Positions 40,311-55,369 of a DNA stretch of 64,000 nt are shown here, piece by piece (positions within the stretch are counted from its first letter, which is position 1; every line of letters starts with the position of its first letter). The stretch covers positions 14,635,856-14,699,855 of the forward strand of contig OZ022241.1 in assembly GCA_963978895.1 (NCBI GenBank), given 5' to 3'. Source of the DNA: Erpobdella octoculata (Eukaryota; Annelida; Clitellata; Hirudinida; Erpobdellidae). The position numbers were made by a program, and so were the translations under genes. A model generated the notes under the pieces. It was not told the DNA's origin, ran no database searches, and was given only the letters and a program-made list of their open reading frames with translations.

Positions 40311-41288
40311 ATGGATTCTTCTTGAAAAATAAAAAGATACGTGTTTCACCATTTTTTGAAAATTCGGTTTCCCGGACCTCAAATGTGGGTTGGAAAATTG
40401 TGTTATTTGGTTTTTAAAGTAGCTGCCACTCAAAAACTGTGAATGCTACAGGAGTAAAGATTAGTATTTAGTTTCTACTCCAAAAATAATGAAATAAGTG
40501 TTTTAGCATTTTTTGAAAATTTGGTTTCCAGGACTTCAAATGTGGGATGGAAAATAGGGTTATTTGTTTTTTTAGTAACTGCTACTCAAAAACTGTAAAT
40601 ACCACAGATGTAAAATTAGTATTTAGTTTCTATTCTAAAAATAAAGATATATGTGTTTCACCATTTTTTACAAATTTGGTTTCCAGGACCTCAAATGTGG
40701 GGTGGACAATAGGATTACTTGGTTTTTAAAGTAGCTGCTACTCAAAAACTGTGAATGCTACAAAAGTAAAAATTAGTATTTAGTTTCTACTCTAAAAAAA
40801 AGATATACGTGTTTCCCCATTTTTTAAAACTTTGGTTTTCATGACTTCAAATGTGGGGTCAAAATAAGGGTTATTTGATTTTAAAATAACTGCTACTCAA
40901 CAACTGCAATCATTACAGATGTAAAACTTAGTATTTTGAGGTTTTGTGCCGGTTAAAAGTAGCTGAGTCCAGTTTATCACCGGTCGTGCCAAGCCGTTAT
41001 TTTAGGGTTTTTTTACGGGCCAGGCTAAACCTTAAATCAAGGTGGTACGGGCCGAGGTTTTTCACTAAGCATATAGATATTTTAGTGATTTCAGGGTCTT
41101 CAGACGGGCCGGGCCAAACCTGAAATCAAGGTGGGACGGGCCGAAGTTTTTCATCAAGTATATAGAATTTCTAGGCCTGGTTTTGAAACGGACTGGGCCA
41201 AGATTTCGACGGGCCGAGCCGACACCTATGGATGCAAGGTTCAAATTCTCTAATTTCATGCGAGCGAAGCCGCTACGGGCACTGCTAG

Positions 41289-43215
41289 TATGTTATATGT
41301 GTGCAAATACGTTAAATGCACTCAATTGTCTCGATGGTTAAGCGTTACGTTATAAAAGCTTAGGAAAGGTTTTTTCTTAATAAGGGCTATTATGTTGTTT
41401 CCAAATTTCAAAACAATTGGTCTCAAACTTTCGGAGATCATTGTAGCATACACCAAACAAACAATTACATGCATACGACAATTTGAAAAGCAATGATACA
41501 GTTTTTGAGAAAACAAAATGAAGGCGGACGACGTTGGTCCTCCATAAATCCGCCACTGGCTACAACTTAACTCTTTTTCTCTTTTTCCGGCTATCAGTTT
41601 TTTTTGGGGGGGGGTGTATAAAGTTCTGATTTTTTTGGAAAAAGTATCTACGACTTCTCCGGGGACATCCATTTATTATGTCAACAAAATATGGGGAGGG
41701 GTTTTGAAGAAGTTTGACAATTGTTGACATGGGGGAGGGGGGAGTTCAAGATAAATTGACGTCAACAATGTATTTTTTTACAAGAGTTATTAAATCAAAA
41801 AATAGGAAAGTAATAAATGCATTGTATGCCACTTATGCCAGTCAGTCAATTAGAATCTACTATCTACCTACTCCCAAAAACATTCAAAATACGACACAGT
41901 TTACATAAAACCTAACTGTAAATTAAATAAATAAAACTGATTGACCTAAAATTTTAAGGTAAAATGTAAAATCGTAAGATCCCACATTTTTAAACTATTG
42001 TATTCAGTCTTTGAAGTTTGACAACATGTTATCTCGATCGGCAAAGGCATTTAAAATTCTTCCATATGACCTCTACTGTCCTTCCATTCAGTTGTCGTTG
42101 TTTAAACGGATCTGCAAAATTTGTCACCTCTATTATGTAGCTTCACAAGTCATGTTAAAGGAACATGTTCAACAGCACAGGGGCGTCATTTGCAGGGGGC
42201 AGGGGAAAAATTGCCCCCCTAAGGACTTAGCGAAACAAATTTATTTTAGAAAACAAATAGCTACAAAGTTTTTAGATAAGATTTTGAAGAACTTTTTTAA
42301 AGTAGCTGCGAATATTCCCTCCTGATCATCTGCTCTTTTGGGAGAAAGTGTTTGAAGTTTGGAATTTTTAAGTAGCTATCAAAGCTGGATGCTGTTTTTG
42401 GGAACAATAGGGCAGTGCCATGCGTTAGCAAATAGGCAGTATGCATTGTATAATTTCAATTAAAGTTTTGATTTTCATTAAAAAAGATTAAAATATTTGT
42501 AAAGACAACTATTTTTTCACAATGTGTTATTCCATTTCATCAGTGTAACCTAAAAAAATGGTACTCACAAAACATTGATCAGAGCCACGCACTTTCATGC
42601 GGGACTTTATATAAGGGTTGTCAGACGGATCGGGCCAGACCAAAAATAGCATGGGTTGAGGTTATTTAGCTGATCCATGGGTTTTTGTGTTAATGAAAAT
42701 GAACAGGATCGGGCTTGGGATTTTGTATCTATATAACCGGTCAGGTTTAAAAAATCGGTCTGTGCAGGGATTTGAGAAATAAATAAGCACATTTGCTAAA
42801 GCTGCTTACACCAATATTAACACAAGTTTAAAAAATAAGTCAAAACAACGTAGTAACTGCAGTGGCGTAGCTAGAGTTTTTAGCACCCTGGGCAAAGTCT
42901 GAGGAAAACGCCTCTAGAAAATCATATCTGTAAATTTGTCCACCAAACAGAGCTGATTATTGGGGGGAAACAATTATAGTAGGTACTTTTCCAAAAAATT
43001 TTTAAAATCGTAAACATTTTTCCCTCCAAAATTAGCTGATGAACGGAGGCACACGATGTGGGTCCTCCCATAAATCCGTCACTGGCTACAACTTACTTTT
43101 TTCTCCAGTCCCAGTTTTTTGGAGAAAAAGTGTATTGTGTTTTAATACATTTTTTGAAAAGTATATACGACTACCCCCTCCCTTGCTATCCGCTATTTTT
43201 GGAAGAAAAATATAG
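41289..43215. other. Repeat-rich intergenic DNA, no gene
   Basis: Contains terminus-like words of two dispersed repeats: CAGTGGCGTAGCTAG at 42860-42874 and CAGGGGCGTCATTT at 42178-42191. G-rich GGGGGGTGT/GGGGAGGGG tracts lie near 41610 and 41733. Small ORFs are unsupported. Confidence 0.4.
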
Positions 43216-43460
43216 CAGTAGAACAAGTAAATTAAAAACGAATTTTTAAAACCCAATGCTTTTATATGTAATTAAAACACAAATTTTGCAATCAATTTTT
43301 TCTTATATTACTCTTTTATTTTATATTAAAGTCGCAATATACAAAAAGAATAGGCCTTAACCTTTTTTTTTTTTTTATTATAGTTTATAGTCTTTTACAC
43401 CATGTGTTTTAAGACGCAGGCCTTAACCTATTCTAATGGACCTTATATATGTATACATAC

Positions 43461-43544
<84 letters not shown>

Positions 43545-43767
43545 TAATTAAAATTAACTAAATTAATTGACTTATTGTAAAACTAATAATTGAATATTGC
43601 ATTGTCTTCTATTTTGAGCATGTATGCAAAATTTGAAAAAAATTTATCATCAGGAAGTGACTCAAAAATTGATTGCAAGATTTGAAACAGACAGAGAAAC
43701 AAACAGAAAGACAGAGAAACAAACAGACAGAGAAACAGTGACGACGAGTTAATAAAAGCATTGGTAA
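43216..43767 (+). repeat. Repeat family C copy 1 (interrupted)
   Basis: Starts AACAAGTAAATTAAAAACG and ends AAAAGCATTGGTAAC. It is interrupted by a truncated SINE (43363-43416) and a (TA)n array (43472-43540). The 3' part carries a GACAGAGAAACA-type simple stretch. Confidence 0.8.
43363..43416 (-). repeat. 5'-truncated SINE (family S)
   Basis: Only the last 50 bp or so of family S with its poly-A (poly-T on plus). It is flanked by AGGCCTTAACCT direct repeats (about 43351-43362 and 43418-43429). A truncated copy with target duplication is typical of LINE-driven insertion. Confidence 0.7.
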
Positions 43768-45661
43768 CAAGTAAATTAAAAACGAATTTTTAAAACCAAT
43801 GCTCTTATATGTAACTAGCAGTGCCCGTAGCGGCTTCGCTCGCATGAAATTAGAGAGTTTGAACCATGCATCCATAGTAGAGATCAATTTCTTAGGTCTC
43901 GGCTCGGCCCGTCGACAACTTAGCCCAGCCCGTTTTAAAAACCCAAACTCCTGGCCCGGCACAGCCCGTTTGAATTAGGCCCGGCCCATTCTTACAGGCC
44001 TAGAGGTTCTATATACTTGATGAAAAACTTCGGCCCGTCCCACCTTGACCTCAGGTTTGGCCCGGCCAAACTGAAGACCCTAAAATCACTAAAATATCTA
44101 TATACTTAGTGAAAAGCCTCGGCCCGTCCCACTTTGATTTAAGGTTTGGCCTGGCCCGTGTGAAGACTCTAAAATAACGGCTTGGCCCGGCCGATGATAA
44201 ACTGGACTTAGCTACTTTTAACCGGCACAAAACTTCAAAATACTAATTTTTACATTTGTAGCACTTACAGTTTGTGAGAAGCAGTTATTTTAAAATCAAA
44301 TAACCTTTATTTCCACCCCACATTTGAGGTCCTGGAAACCAAATTTTCAAAAAATGCTAAAACACGTATTTCATTATTTTTGGAGTAGAAACTAAATACT
44401 AATTTTTACTTCTGTAGCACTAACAGTTTTTGAGTAGCAGCAACTTTAAAAACCAAATAACCCAAAAAGTGATGAAACACGTATATCTTTTTTTTTGAGT
44501 AGATACTAAGGATTAATTTTTACATCTGTGGCAATTACGGTTGTTGAGTAGCAGTTACTTTAAAAACCAAATAACCCTATTTTCCACCCCACATTTGAAG
44601 TCCTGGAAACCAAATTTTCAATAAATTGTGAAACCCGTATATCATTATTTTTAGAGTAGAAACTAAATACTAACTTTTACTTTTGTAACATTAACAGTTT
44701 TTGAGTAGAAGCTACTTTAAAAACCAAATAACCCAATTTTCCAACCCACATTTGAGGTCCGGGAAACCAAATTTGTAAAAAATGGTGAAGCACGTATATC
44801 TTTATTTTTAGAAAAAAAACTAAATAATAATTTTTACATCTGTGTTATTTACTGTTTTTGAGTAGCAGTTACTATAAAAGACAATTAGCCCTATTTTCCA
44901 CCCCACATTTGAAGTCCTGGAAACCAAATTTTCAAAAAATGCTAAAACACGTGTTTCATTATTTTTGGAGTAGAAACTAAATACTAATTTTTACTCTTGT
45001 AGCATTAACAGTTTTTGAGTAGAAGCTACTTTAAAAACCAAATAACCCAATTTTCCAACCCACATTTGAGGTCCGGGAAACCGAATTTTCAAAAAATGGT
45101 GAAACACGTATCTTTTTATTTTTCAAAAAGAATCTATATACCAAATTTCAGAACAAATTTTTGGAAAATTTTTTTAGAAAAAGTTTGTTTTCCAGTTTTT
45201 TCCCCTCAGGAGCAAAATTTTCAAAAATCCTTTCTTAGCGGATGTTTACGCTATAAAAGTAATATAAGTTCCAAATTTCACGTTCCTAGGATGAGGCGTT
45301 TGAGCCCGGCGTTGATTATCAGTCAGTCATCTGTCAGTCAGGACATGTTCTTTTATATATATAGATTAAAACACAAATTTTGCAATCAATTTTTTCTTAT
45401 ATTACTCTTTTATTTTATATTAAAGTCGAAATATCTTAATTATATCGAAATATCGAAATTAATTAAAATTAACTAAATTAATTGACTTATTGTAAAACTA
45501 ATAATTGAATATTGCATTGTCTTCTATATTGAGCATGTATGCAAAATTTGAAAAAAATCTATCGTCAGGAAGTGACTCAAAAATTGATTGCAAGATTTGA
45601 AACAGACCGAGAAACAGACAGACAGAGAAACAGAGACGACGAGTTAATAAAAGCATTGGTA
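43768..45661 (+). repeat. Repeat family C copy 2, split by Helitron B copy 4
   Basis: Follows copy 1 head to tail. Its sequence is 43768-43814 plus 45366-45661; the Helitron sits between A 43814 and T 45366. Confidence 0.85.
43815..45365 (-). mobile_element. Helitron B copy 4, with empty site known
   Basis: Complete copy of 1551 bp, CTAG at 43815-43818, TC end at 45365. The flanks join exactly to the sequence TTATATGTAATTAAAACAC, which is uninterrupted in family C copies at about 51670 and 55090. A deletion near 45150-45175 shortens its inner array. Confidence 0.95.
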
Positions 45662-45664
45662 AAA

Positions 45665-49228
<3,564 letters not shown>

Positions 49229-49235
49229 TATATAT

Positions 49236-49400
49236 ATATAAATGAATGTTTGTATATATGCATGTATGTTATTTATGCATTGCTACACCATTTATCCGAT
49301 CGTAATGAAATTTTCACACAACCTGAGAGTCAAGGGGAATTTAAATAAAGAGAAAAAAATTTAGAAATCCGTCACAAAATGAGCAGAGCGAGCGGGAACT
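49236..49400 (+). mobile_element. Helitron A 5' module
   Basis: Carries AAATGAATGTTTGTATATATG and the ATCCGATCGTAATGAAATTT block, ending GAGCGGGAACT. It directly precedes a 3' module in the opposite orientation. Confidence 0.65.
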
Positions 49401-49413
49401 ATATATATATATA

Positions 49414-50167
<754 letters not shown>

Positions 50168-50275
50168 GTGTCATAGTGTTTGACTTCAAACTCCTCTGAA
50201 ACGCTAAACCGATTTTTATGAAATTTTTTGTGTACATTTGGTAGGTCTGAGGATAAGTTGTAGGCTATTTGTATG

Positions 50276-50308
<33 letters not shown>

Positions 50309-50310
<2 letters not shown>

Positions 50311-50637
50311 CTCCGTCTCGCTAATTGCGAGCCAGTCCCAAGCCTGGATAAGGTAGGTGGGCCAGTTAAAAGGATCAAACTTTGATCCACGACAGGAAGT
50401 ATTTATGTGGTTTCTACATACAGCCAATTCAGTCTTAAAACATTTGGTGTAAAGGACTATCTATATATATAAAAATGAATGTTTGTATGTTAATGGCCTT
50501 TATGCATTGCTACACCATTCATCCGATCGTAATGAAATTTTCACACAACCTTGAGAGTCAAGAAGAATCAAATAAAAAAAAAAAATTGAAATCCGTCACA
50601 AAATGAGCGGAGCAGAGCGGGTGAGCGAGCGGGAACT

Positions 50638-50690
<53 letters not shown>

Positions 50691-51248
50691 ACAAAACTAT
50701 TTCCTTTAAAACATCGTCATATATTGAAAATTGGCTGAAAAAATACAAATTCAAATTTCAAATCTTTCTATCGAATTAATTATGCCACCTAAACGAAAAG
50801 CTATTGATTCCACAGTTTATTCGCAATATATATATATATATATATATATAGATATATATATATATGAATGTTTGTGGGTTAGTTTGTCTATTATAGAAAC
50901 GGGAAAGCGACCCGGAACGGACCGCGAGCGGGAACGGAAAAGCAAGCGTGAGCGGGAATGGGAGAGCAAACGTGAGCGGGAACGGGACAGCGACCGGGAA
51001 CGGGAAAAGGACCGGGAGCGGGAAAGCGACCGAGAGCGGGAAAGTGACCGGGAGCGGGAAAGCGACCGGGAGCGGGAAAGCGACCGGGAGCGGGAAAGCG
51101 ACCGGCAGCGAGAAAACGACCGAAAACGGGAAAGCGAACAGGAGTGGGAAAGCAGGTGAGAAAGGAAACGGGAGAGAAAGAGACAAACATTAGAAAAACC
51201 TCTAAAAAACCCGGGCAACGCCGGGTATCTCCGCTAGTAAACTATAAA
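50309..51248 (+). repeat. SINE family S, split by Helitron A
   Basis: 50309-50459 matches the reverse complement of the SINE at 5730-5911 (AACTCCGTCTCGC...GTGTAAAGGACTA). The match resumes after the Helitron with TAAACTATAA at 51238. It is preceded by an (ATGT)n tract. Confidence 0.8.
50460..51237 (+). mobile_element. Helitron A, complete copy with empty site known
   Basis: 778 bp from TCTATATATATAAAAATGAA (50460) to CTAG (51234-51237), flanked A and T. It contains the 5' module, (TA)n arrays, and the GGGAAAGCGACC-type minisatellite (50895-51170) that makes Arg/Glu/Ser ORFs. The split SINE reads through at 5752-5765 on the minus strand, giving the empty site. Confidence 0.92.
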
Positions 51249-51626
51249 ATTATGTCCACAATTAATGCATGCCTTCATCAAAACATTTCACACAGCCCAG
51301 AAAAAAACTAGTTTCTTCTTTTTAGTTCACAAAAACTTGGTATTTTAACAAAAAGTTTTCAAATGTTTTTTTTTTAATTTTTTTTTTCAAATTTTTATGA
51401 CCAAACACTTTTCAGGCCAAAAGTGCCTATGTAAAAACATTAAAGGCAATTGCATAACAAAATTCAAATTTAGTGACGTAAAAAAGTTTGAGGATTTTAA
51501 GCAGCTTTTAGCAGATCTATTTTACGTTTTATTAGCAAAAAAGTGTTGGAAGAAAGTGGAAGAAAAAAAAGGAGGGGAATCGGAAAAGCGGGCGGAAAAA
51601 AGAGCGGGAGCCGAAAACCACACGGA

Positions 51627-52400
51627 ACAAGTAAATTAAAAACGAATTTTTAAAACCAATGCTCTTATATGTAATTAAAACACAAATTTTGCAATCAATT
51701 TTTTCTTATATTACTCTTTTATTTTATGTTAAAGTCGAAATATCTTAATTATATCGAAATATCGAAATTAATTAAAATTATCTAAATTAATTGACTTATT
51801 GTAAAACTAATAATTGAATATTGCATTGTCTTCTATTTTGAGCATGTATGCAAAATTTGAAAAAATCTATCATCAGGAAGTGACTCAAAAATTGATTGCA
51901 AGATTTGAAACAGACAGAGAAACAGAGACGACGAGTTAATAAAAGCATTGGTAATAATAATAAAAATATCATCAAAAAGCATCGAATTTAAATATCTCAA
52001 CTATTTTCATGAAAATTTCGTACACGCTTGAGAATCGCGGTCAGTGAGTGTGGTTCGTGTTAACTTGGTAAAATAGTCTGCCAGTCGGTTAGCGTTTTGT
52101 GGTCAAGAAAACCCTCAAGAAAACCCTCAAGAAAACCCTCAAGAAAACCCTCAAGAAAACCCTCAAGAAAACCCTCAAGAAACCCCTCGATAAAATCCTC
52201 AAGAAATATAACTAAATTAATTGACTTATTGTAAAACTAATAATTGAATATTGCATTGTCTTCTATCTTGAGCATGTATGCAAAATTTGAAAAAAATCTA
52301 TCATCAGGAAGTGACTCAAAAATTGATTGCAAGATTTGAAACAGACAGAGAAACAGACAGACAGAGAAACAGAGCCGACGAGTTAATAAAAGCATTGGTA
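51627..52400 (+). repeat. Family C copies 5 and 6 with minisatellite spacer
   Basis: Same order as 46557-47331: a near-full copy (51627-51952), the shared spacer, an expanded CAAGAAAACCCT minisatellite (52104-52205), then the 3' half of another copy (52206-52400). Confidence 0.85.
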
Positions 52401-52431
52401 AAAAGAGCAGAAGAGTGATTGAGATTGTTTT

Positions 52432-54624
52432 TTAAATCATATTTTGATCTTCATTTTGTTTTGTTGAAACATTTTCTAGAAACTCCCAAAAACAAGAAGA
52501 TATGGGTTCAACATTTTTGTTTTTATCAAGAAGTTGTAGAATCGTATGTGTCTGAGGTAAAGGTTTGTAATAAAGTTCTAAGTGCATTTCGCATAAATTC
52601 ATTAAATAGATTAAAAAAACCGGTTCTGTGGAAGCTCGTTCGATCATTTTCTTTATATTCTCATTTTCTTTAACAAGAATTTTCCAAACATTGACATGAA
52701 TCCAGTTTTTTATCCTATAATAAGGTATTATTTCTTTAAAATTTACATTTAAATATGCAATTTGCATATACAAGCCCATGAATTGCTTTGCATCTTCTGC
52801 TATCATATTGAAACGTGATAACAATTTAAAACATTGCAAACCCTTGGAAACCGAACCAACTTGCATTCCTTTGCACAGCAGTTGCACAATTTCTCTTATT
52901 TGAATAACCGTTATTGTGTTGTTATTATCCAACAATAGTGAAGTTAAATCATCTACACACAGTTCAAAGGAATACCTTGACGGAAGAGAAAACTCCATTT
53001 TTTTCAATAAATCTTGACATTCATTTTTTCTTGTTGAAACATTTTCTACGAACTTCTCAAAACCAAAAAATAAATGTTCAACTTGTGGAACTTTATCAAA
53101 AAAAAGTTTCACTATGCTATTTGTCTGAGGTAAAGCTTTGTTATAAAGTTCTAAGTGTATTTCGCACATATTCATCAAATAAACTAAAAGAATAGGTTCT
53201 GTGGAAACTTGTTTGATAATTTTCTCTATCATCTCATTATTTGTAACAAGAACTTTCCATGTATTGACATGCATCCATTTTCTAATACAATTGTAAAGTT
53301 TTTTTCCATCAAGGCCATTTAGAAACAAAAGTTTCATGCTCATGCACATGAATTTATTTGCATCTTCAACTGCCATATCAAAACGCGACAAAAGTTCGAA
53401 ACATGGTATACTGTAATCATAAAAACCCCTTCGCAATCCTTCGCATAGCAATTGCACAGTGTATTGAACTTGGTTTATTGCGACCGTATCCGTTTCTGAC
53501 AATAATTTCATTAATGTTTCTATATTCAAATAAAATGAATTTTTTGACCAAAGAGAAAATTTCAATTTTTGTATAATATCGTTGCATGTCATATTACTTC
53601 CTAAATGTTTCGCTTTGAAATACTTCATCTCTGATGTGGGAAAGTATTGACCAATACCCAAATAGTCAAATTCTTTTGTTTGAAGCCACTTGTGTTCATT
53701 ATCGTTGCATAACAAATTACCAAGCTCAAGTGTTTTTAAACTAGCAAACTGATCAAGAAACAATTTTAATATTTCAGGAGTTGGAAATAGTTGAGTCAGG
53801 GTGATATCAATCCAATTAAGTTTTACTAATTTGGAAATTTCTCTAAACAATTTACAGAATGTATCTTTGTTTACATCTATATAAGGTAACGCTAGTATTT
53901 CAAGATTTAAACATTTTGATAACGTACTGATTAGTAGAGGAGTTAACTCACATTGATATGCAAATCGTTTAAGATTCGTTTCTGGAAAAGTTATGTTGAA
54001 AACATCCAAAATTCCATGATGCTTAGGGTAGCCAGTTACAATCAAATTTCCTCCTAGATGTCGCGAAGTAATATTAGCTCTGCAAGAAAGATCCAATTCA
54101 ATCAAGTGAGGACAATATAAAAATTCACTACCTGCTCTGCATCCTTTTTCATTTAATTTACAATCATGTTTCGTGCACTGGAACTGGCAATTTACTTGCA
54201 ATTCGAGAACCTTGAGATTAATGCAAAAACTTTTACTGATGTGATGGGTTAGACAAAAAATTTGATATTCTCCTGAGTACGAAAAATATTTATGTTTGTT
54301 CAAATGAAATAGATTAACAAAAGCTTTTTTAGCAGATTGATATTCAGTTCTAAATGCTTTTAATACAAGATTAGAGTATTTAATTTGTTCCGGTTTTAAC
54401 AAACAAGGATACATATAAGAAAAAGGTATGTATTGAAAATTCTCAATGCTTTTTTTTAAAATGTCATCAAGTAATCCGTAGGTAAGAACTACATTCTTTT
54501 TCATTATGTAATTATTTAGTTTAAACTGTTCATCTTCTAAAAATATTCTCGGAAAGTTAGCAACGCTAAACTCTTGACAAATTTCTTTAAGAGATATACG
54601 TGGACGATTTTCAAAAAATTTCAT
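52432..54624 (-). CDS. Intronless LRR-like/ARM-like protein with tandem duplication
   Basis: A single ORF of 730 codons, intact. Residues 1-130 are a helical lead. Residues 135-345 show leucine-spaced segments suggestive of leucine-rich repeats (LKVLELQV, HLIELDLSC, LNLEILALPYI, LKTLELGNL). Residues about 351-540 and 541-730 are two clearly related units. Both have a QLLC(E/K)G(L/M) segment, then CFELLSRFDM/CFKLLSRFNM, a WMHVNTWKVLV/WIHVNVWKILV segment, and LMNMCEIHLELY/LMNLCEMHLELY. The layout LRR then helical repeats recalls ZYG11/ZER1-type substrate adaptors of cullin-2 ligases, but I do not see enough to assign it. It lies between family C repeats and lacks introns, unlike its neighbours, so a retrocopy or element-borne gene is possible. 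Confidence 0.7.
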   Translation of the reverse strand: MKFFENRPRISLKEICQEFSVANFPRIFLEDEQFKLNNYIMKKNVVLTYGLLDDILKKSIENFQYIPFSYMYPCLLKPEQIKYSNLVLKAFRTEYQSAKKAFVNLFHLNKHKYFSYSGEYQIFCLTHHISKSFCINLKVLELQVNCQFQCTKHDCKLNEKGCRAGSEFLYCPHLIELDLSCRANITSRHLGGNLIVTGYPKHHGILDVFNITFPETNLKRFAYQCELTPLLISTLSKCLNLEILALPYIDVNKDTFCKLFREISKLVKLNWIDITLTQLFPTPEILKLFLDQFASLKTLELGNLLCNDNEHKWLQTKEFDYLGIGQYFPTSEMKYFKAKHLGSNMTCNDIIQKLKFSLWSKNSFYLNIETLMKLLSETDTVAINQVQYTVQLLCEGLRRGFYDYSIPCFELLSRFDMAVEDANKFMCMSMKLLFLNGLDGKKLYNCIRKWMHVNTWKVLVTNNEMIEKIIKQVSTEPILLVYLMNMCEIHLELYNKALPQTNSIVKLFFDKVPQVEHLFFGFEKFVENVSTRKNECQDLLKKMEFSLPSRYSFELCVDDLTSLLLDNNNTITVIQIREIVQLLCKGMQVGSVSKGLQCFKLLSRFNMIAEDAKQFMGLYMQIAYLNVNFKEIIPYYRIKNWIHVNVWKILVKENENIKKMIERASTEPVFLIYLMNLCEMHLELYYKPLPQTHTILQLLDKNKNVEPISSCFWEFLENVSTKQNEDQNMI

Positions 54625-54647
54625 TCTTTTTCAGACTGCAATTGTAA

Positions 54648-54706
54648 TTAAATATTAAAACGAAATCTTACAAAAGTATACCAAATACCGGAAAATGTTT
54701 AAGCAT

Positions 54707-54740
<34 letters not shown>

Positions 54741-55037
54741 ATGCTTAAACATTTTCCGGTATATATATATATATATATATATATGTAAATTTTTTGAAAA
54801 TCGTCCATGTTTTGGTATACTTTTGTAAGATTTCGTTTTAATATTTAATTACAATTGCAGTCTGAAAAAGAATGAAATTTTTTGAAAATCGTCCACGTAT
54901 ATCTCTTAAAGTAATTTGTCAAGAGATTAGCGTTGCTAACTTTCCGAGAATATTTTTAGAAGATGAACAATTTAAACTAAATAATTACATAATGAAAAAG
55001 AATGTAGTTCTTACCTACGGATTATTTGATGACATTT
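54648..55037 (+). pseudogene. Inverted partial copy of the LRR/ARM gene 5' end
   Basis: From about 54810 to 55037 the plus strand repeats the 5' flank and the first 52 or so codons of the minus-strand gene, with a few changes, then stops. The centre (54690-54785) is a palindrome with ATATATC/GATATAT arms and CAATGCTTAAACATTTTCCG in both orientations. The copy ends abruptly at a family C repeat. Confidence 0.85.
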
Positions 55038-55043
55038 AAAAAC

Positions 55044-55369
55044 AAGTAAATTAAAAACGAATTTTTAAAACCAATGCTCTTATATGTAATTAAAACACAA
55101 ATTTTGCAATCAATTTTTTCTTATATTACTCTTTTATTTTATATTAAAGTCGAAATATCTTAATTATATCGAAATATCGAAATTAATTAAAATTAACTAA
55201 ATTAATTGACTTATTGTAAAACTAATAATTGAATATTGCATTGTCTTCTATTTTGAGCATGTATGCAAAATTTGAAAAAAATCTATCGTCAGGAAGTGAC
55301 TCAAAAATTGATTGCAAGATTTGAAACAGACAGAGAAACAGAGACGACGAGTTAATAAAAGCATTGGTA
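55044..55369 (+). repeat. Repeat family C copy 7
   Basis: Full-looking copy, AACAAGTAAATT to GCATTGGTAA, with the uninterrupted TATGTAATTAAAACAC site used by Helitron B copy 4. Confidence 0.9.

Larger units (their letters stand above)
33883..41288 (+). mobile_element. Helitron B copy 3, split by an LTR element
   Basis: The plus-oriented copy begins at about 33883 (TGTATATATAAAAGAACATG, the C of the usual TC replaced by G). It ends with GCACTG and CTAG (41285-41288) before T. Its own sequence is 33883-34109 plus 40316-41288, about 1.2 kb. The LTR retrotransposon between them sits exactly where other B copies read on without a break (compare 47560-47590). Confidence 0.85.
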
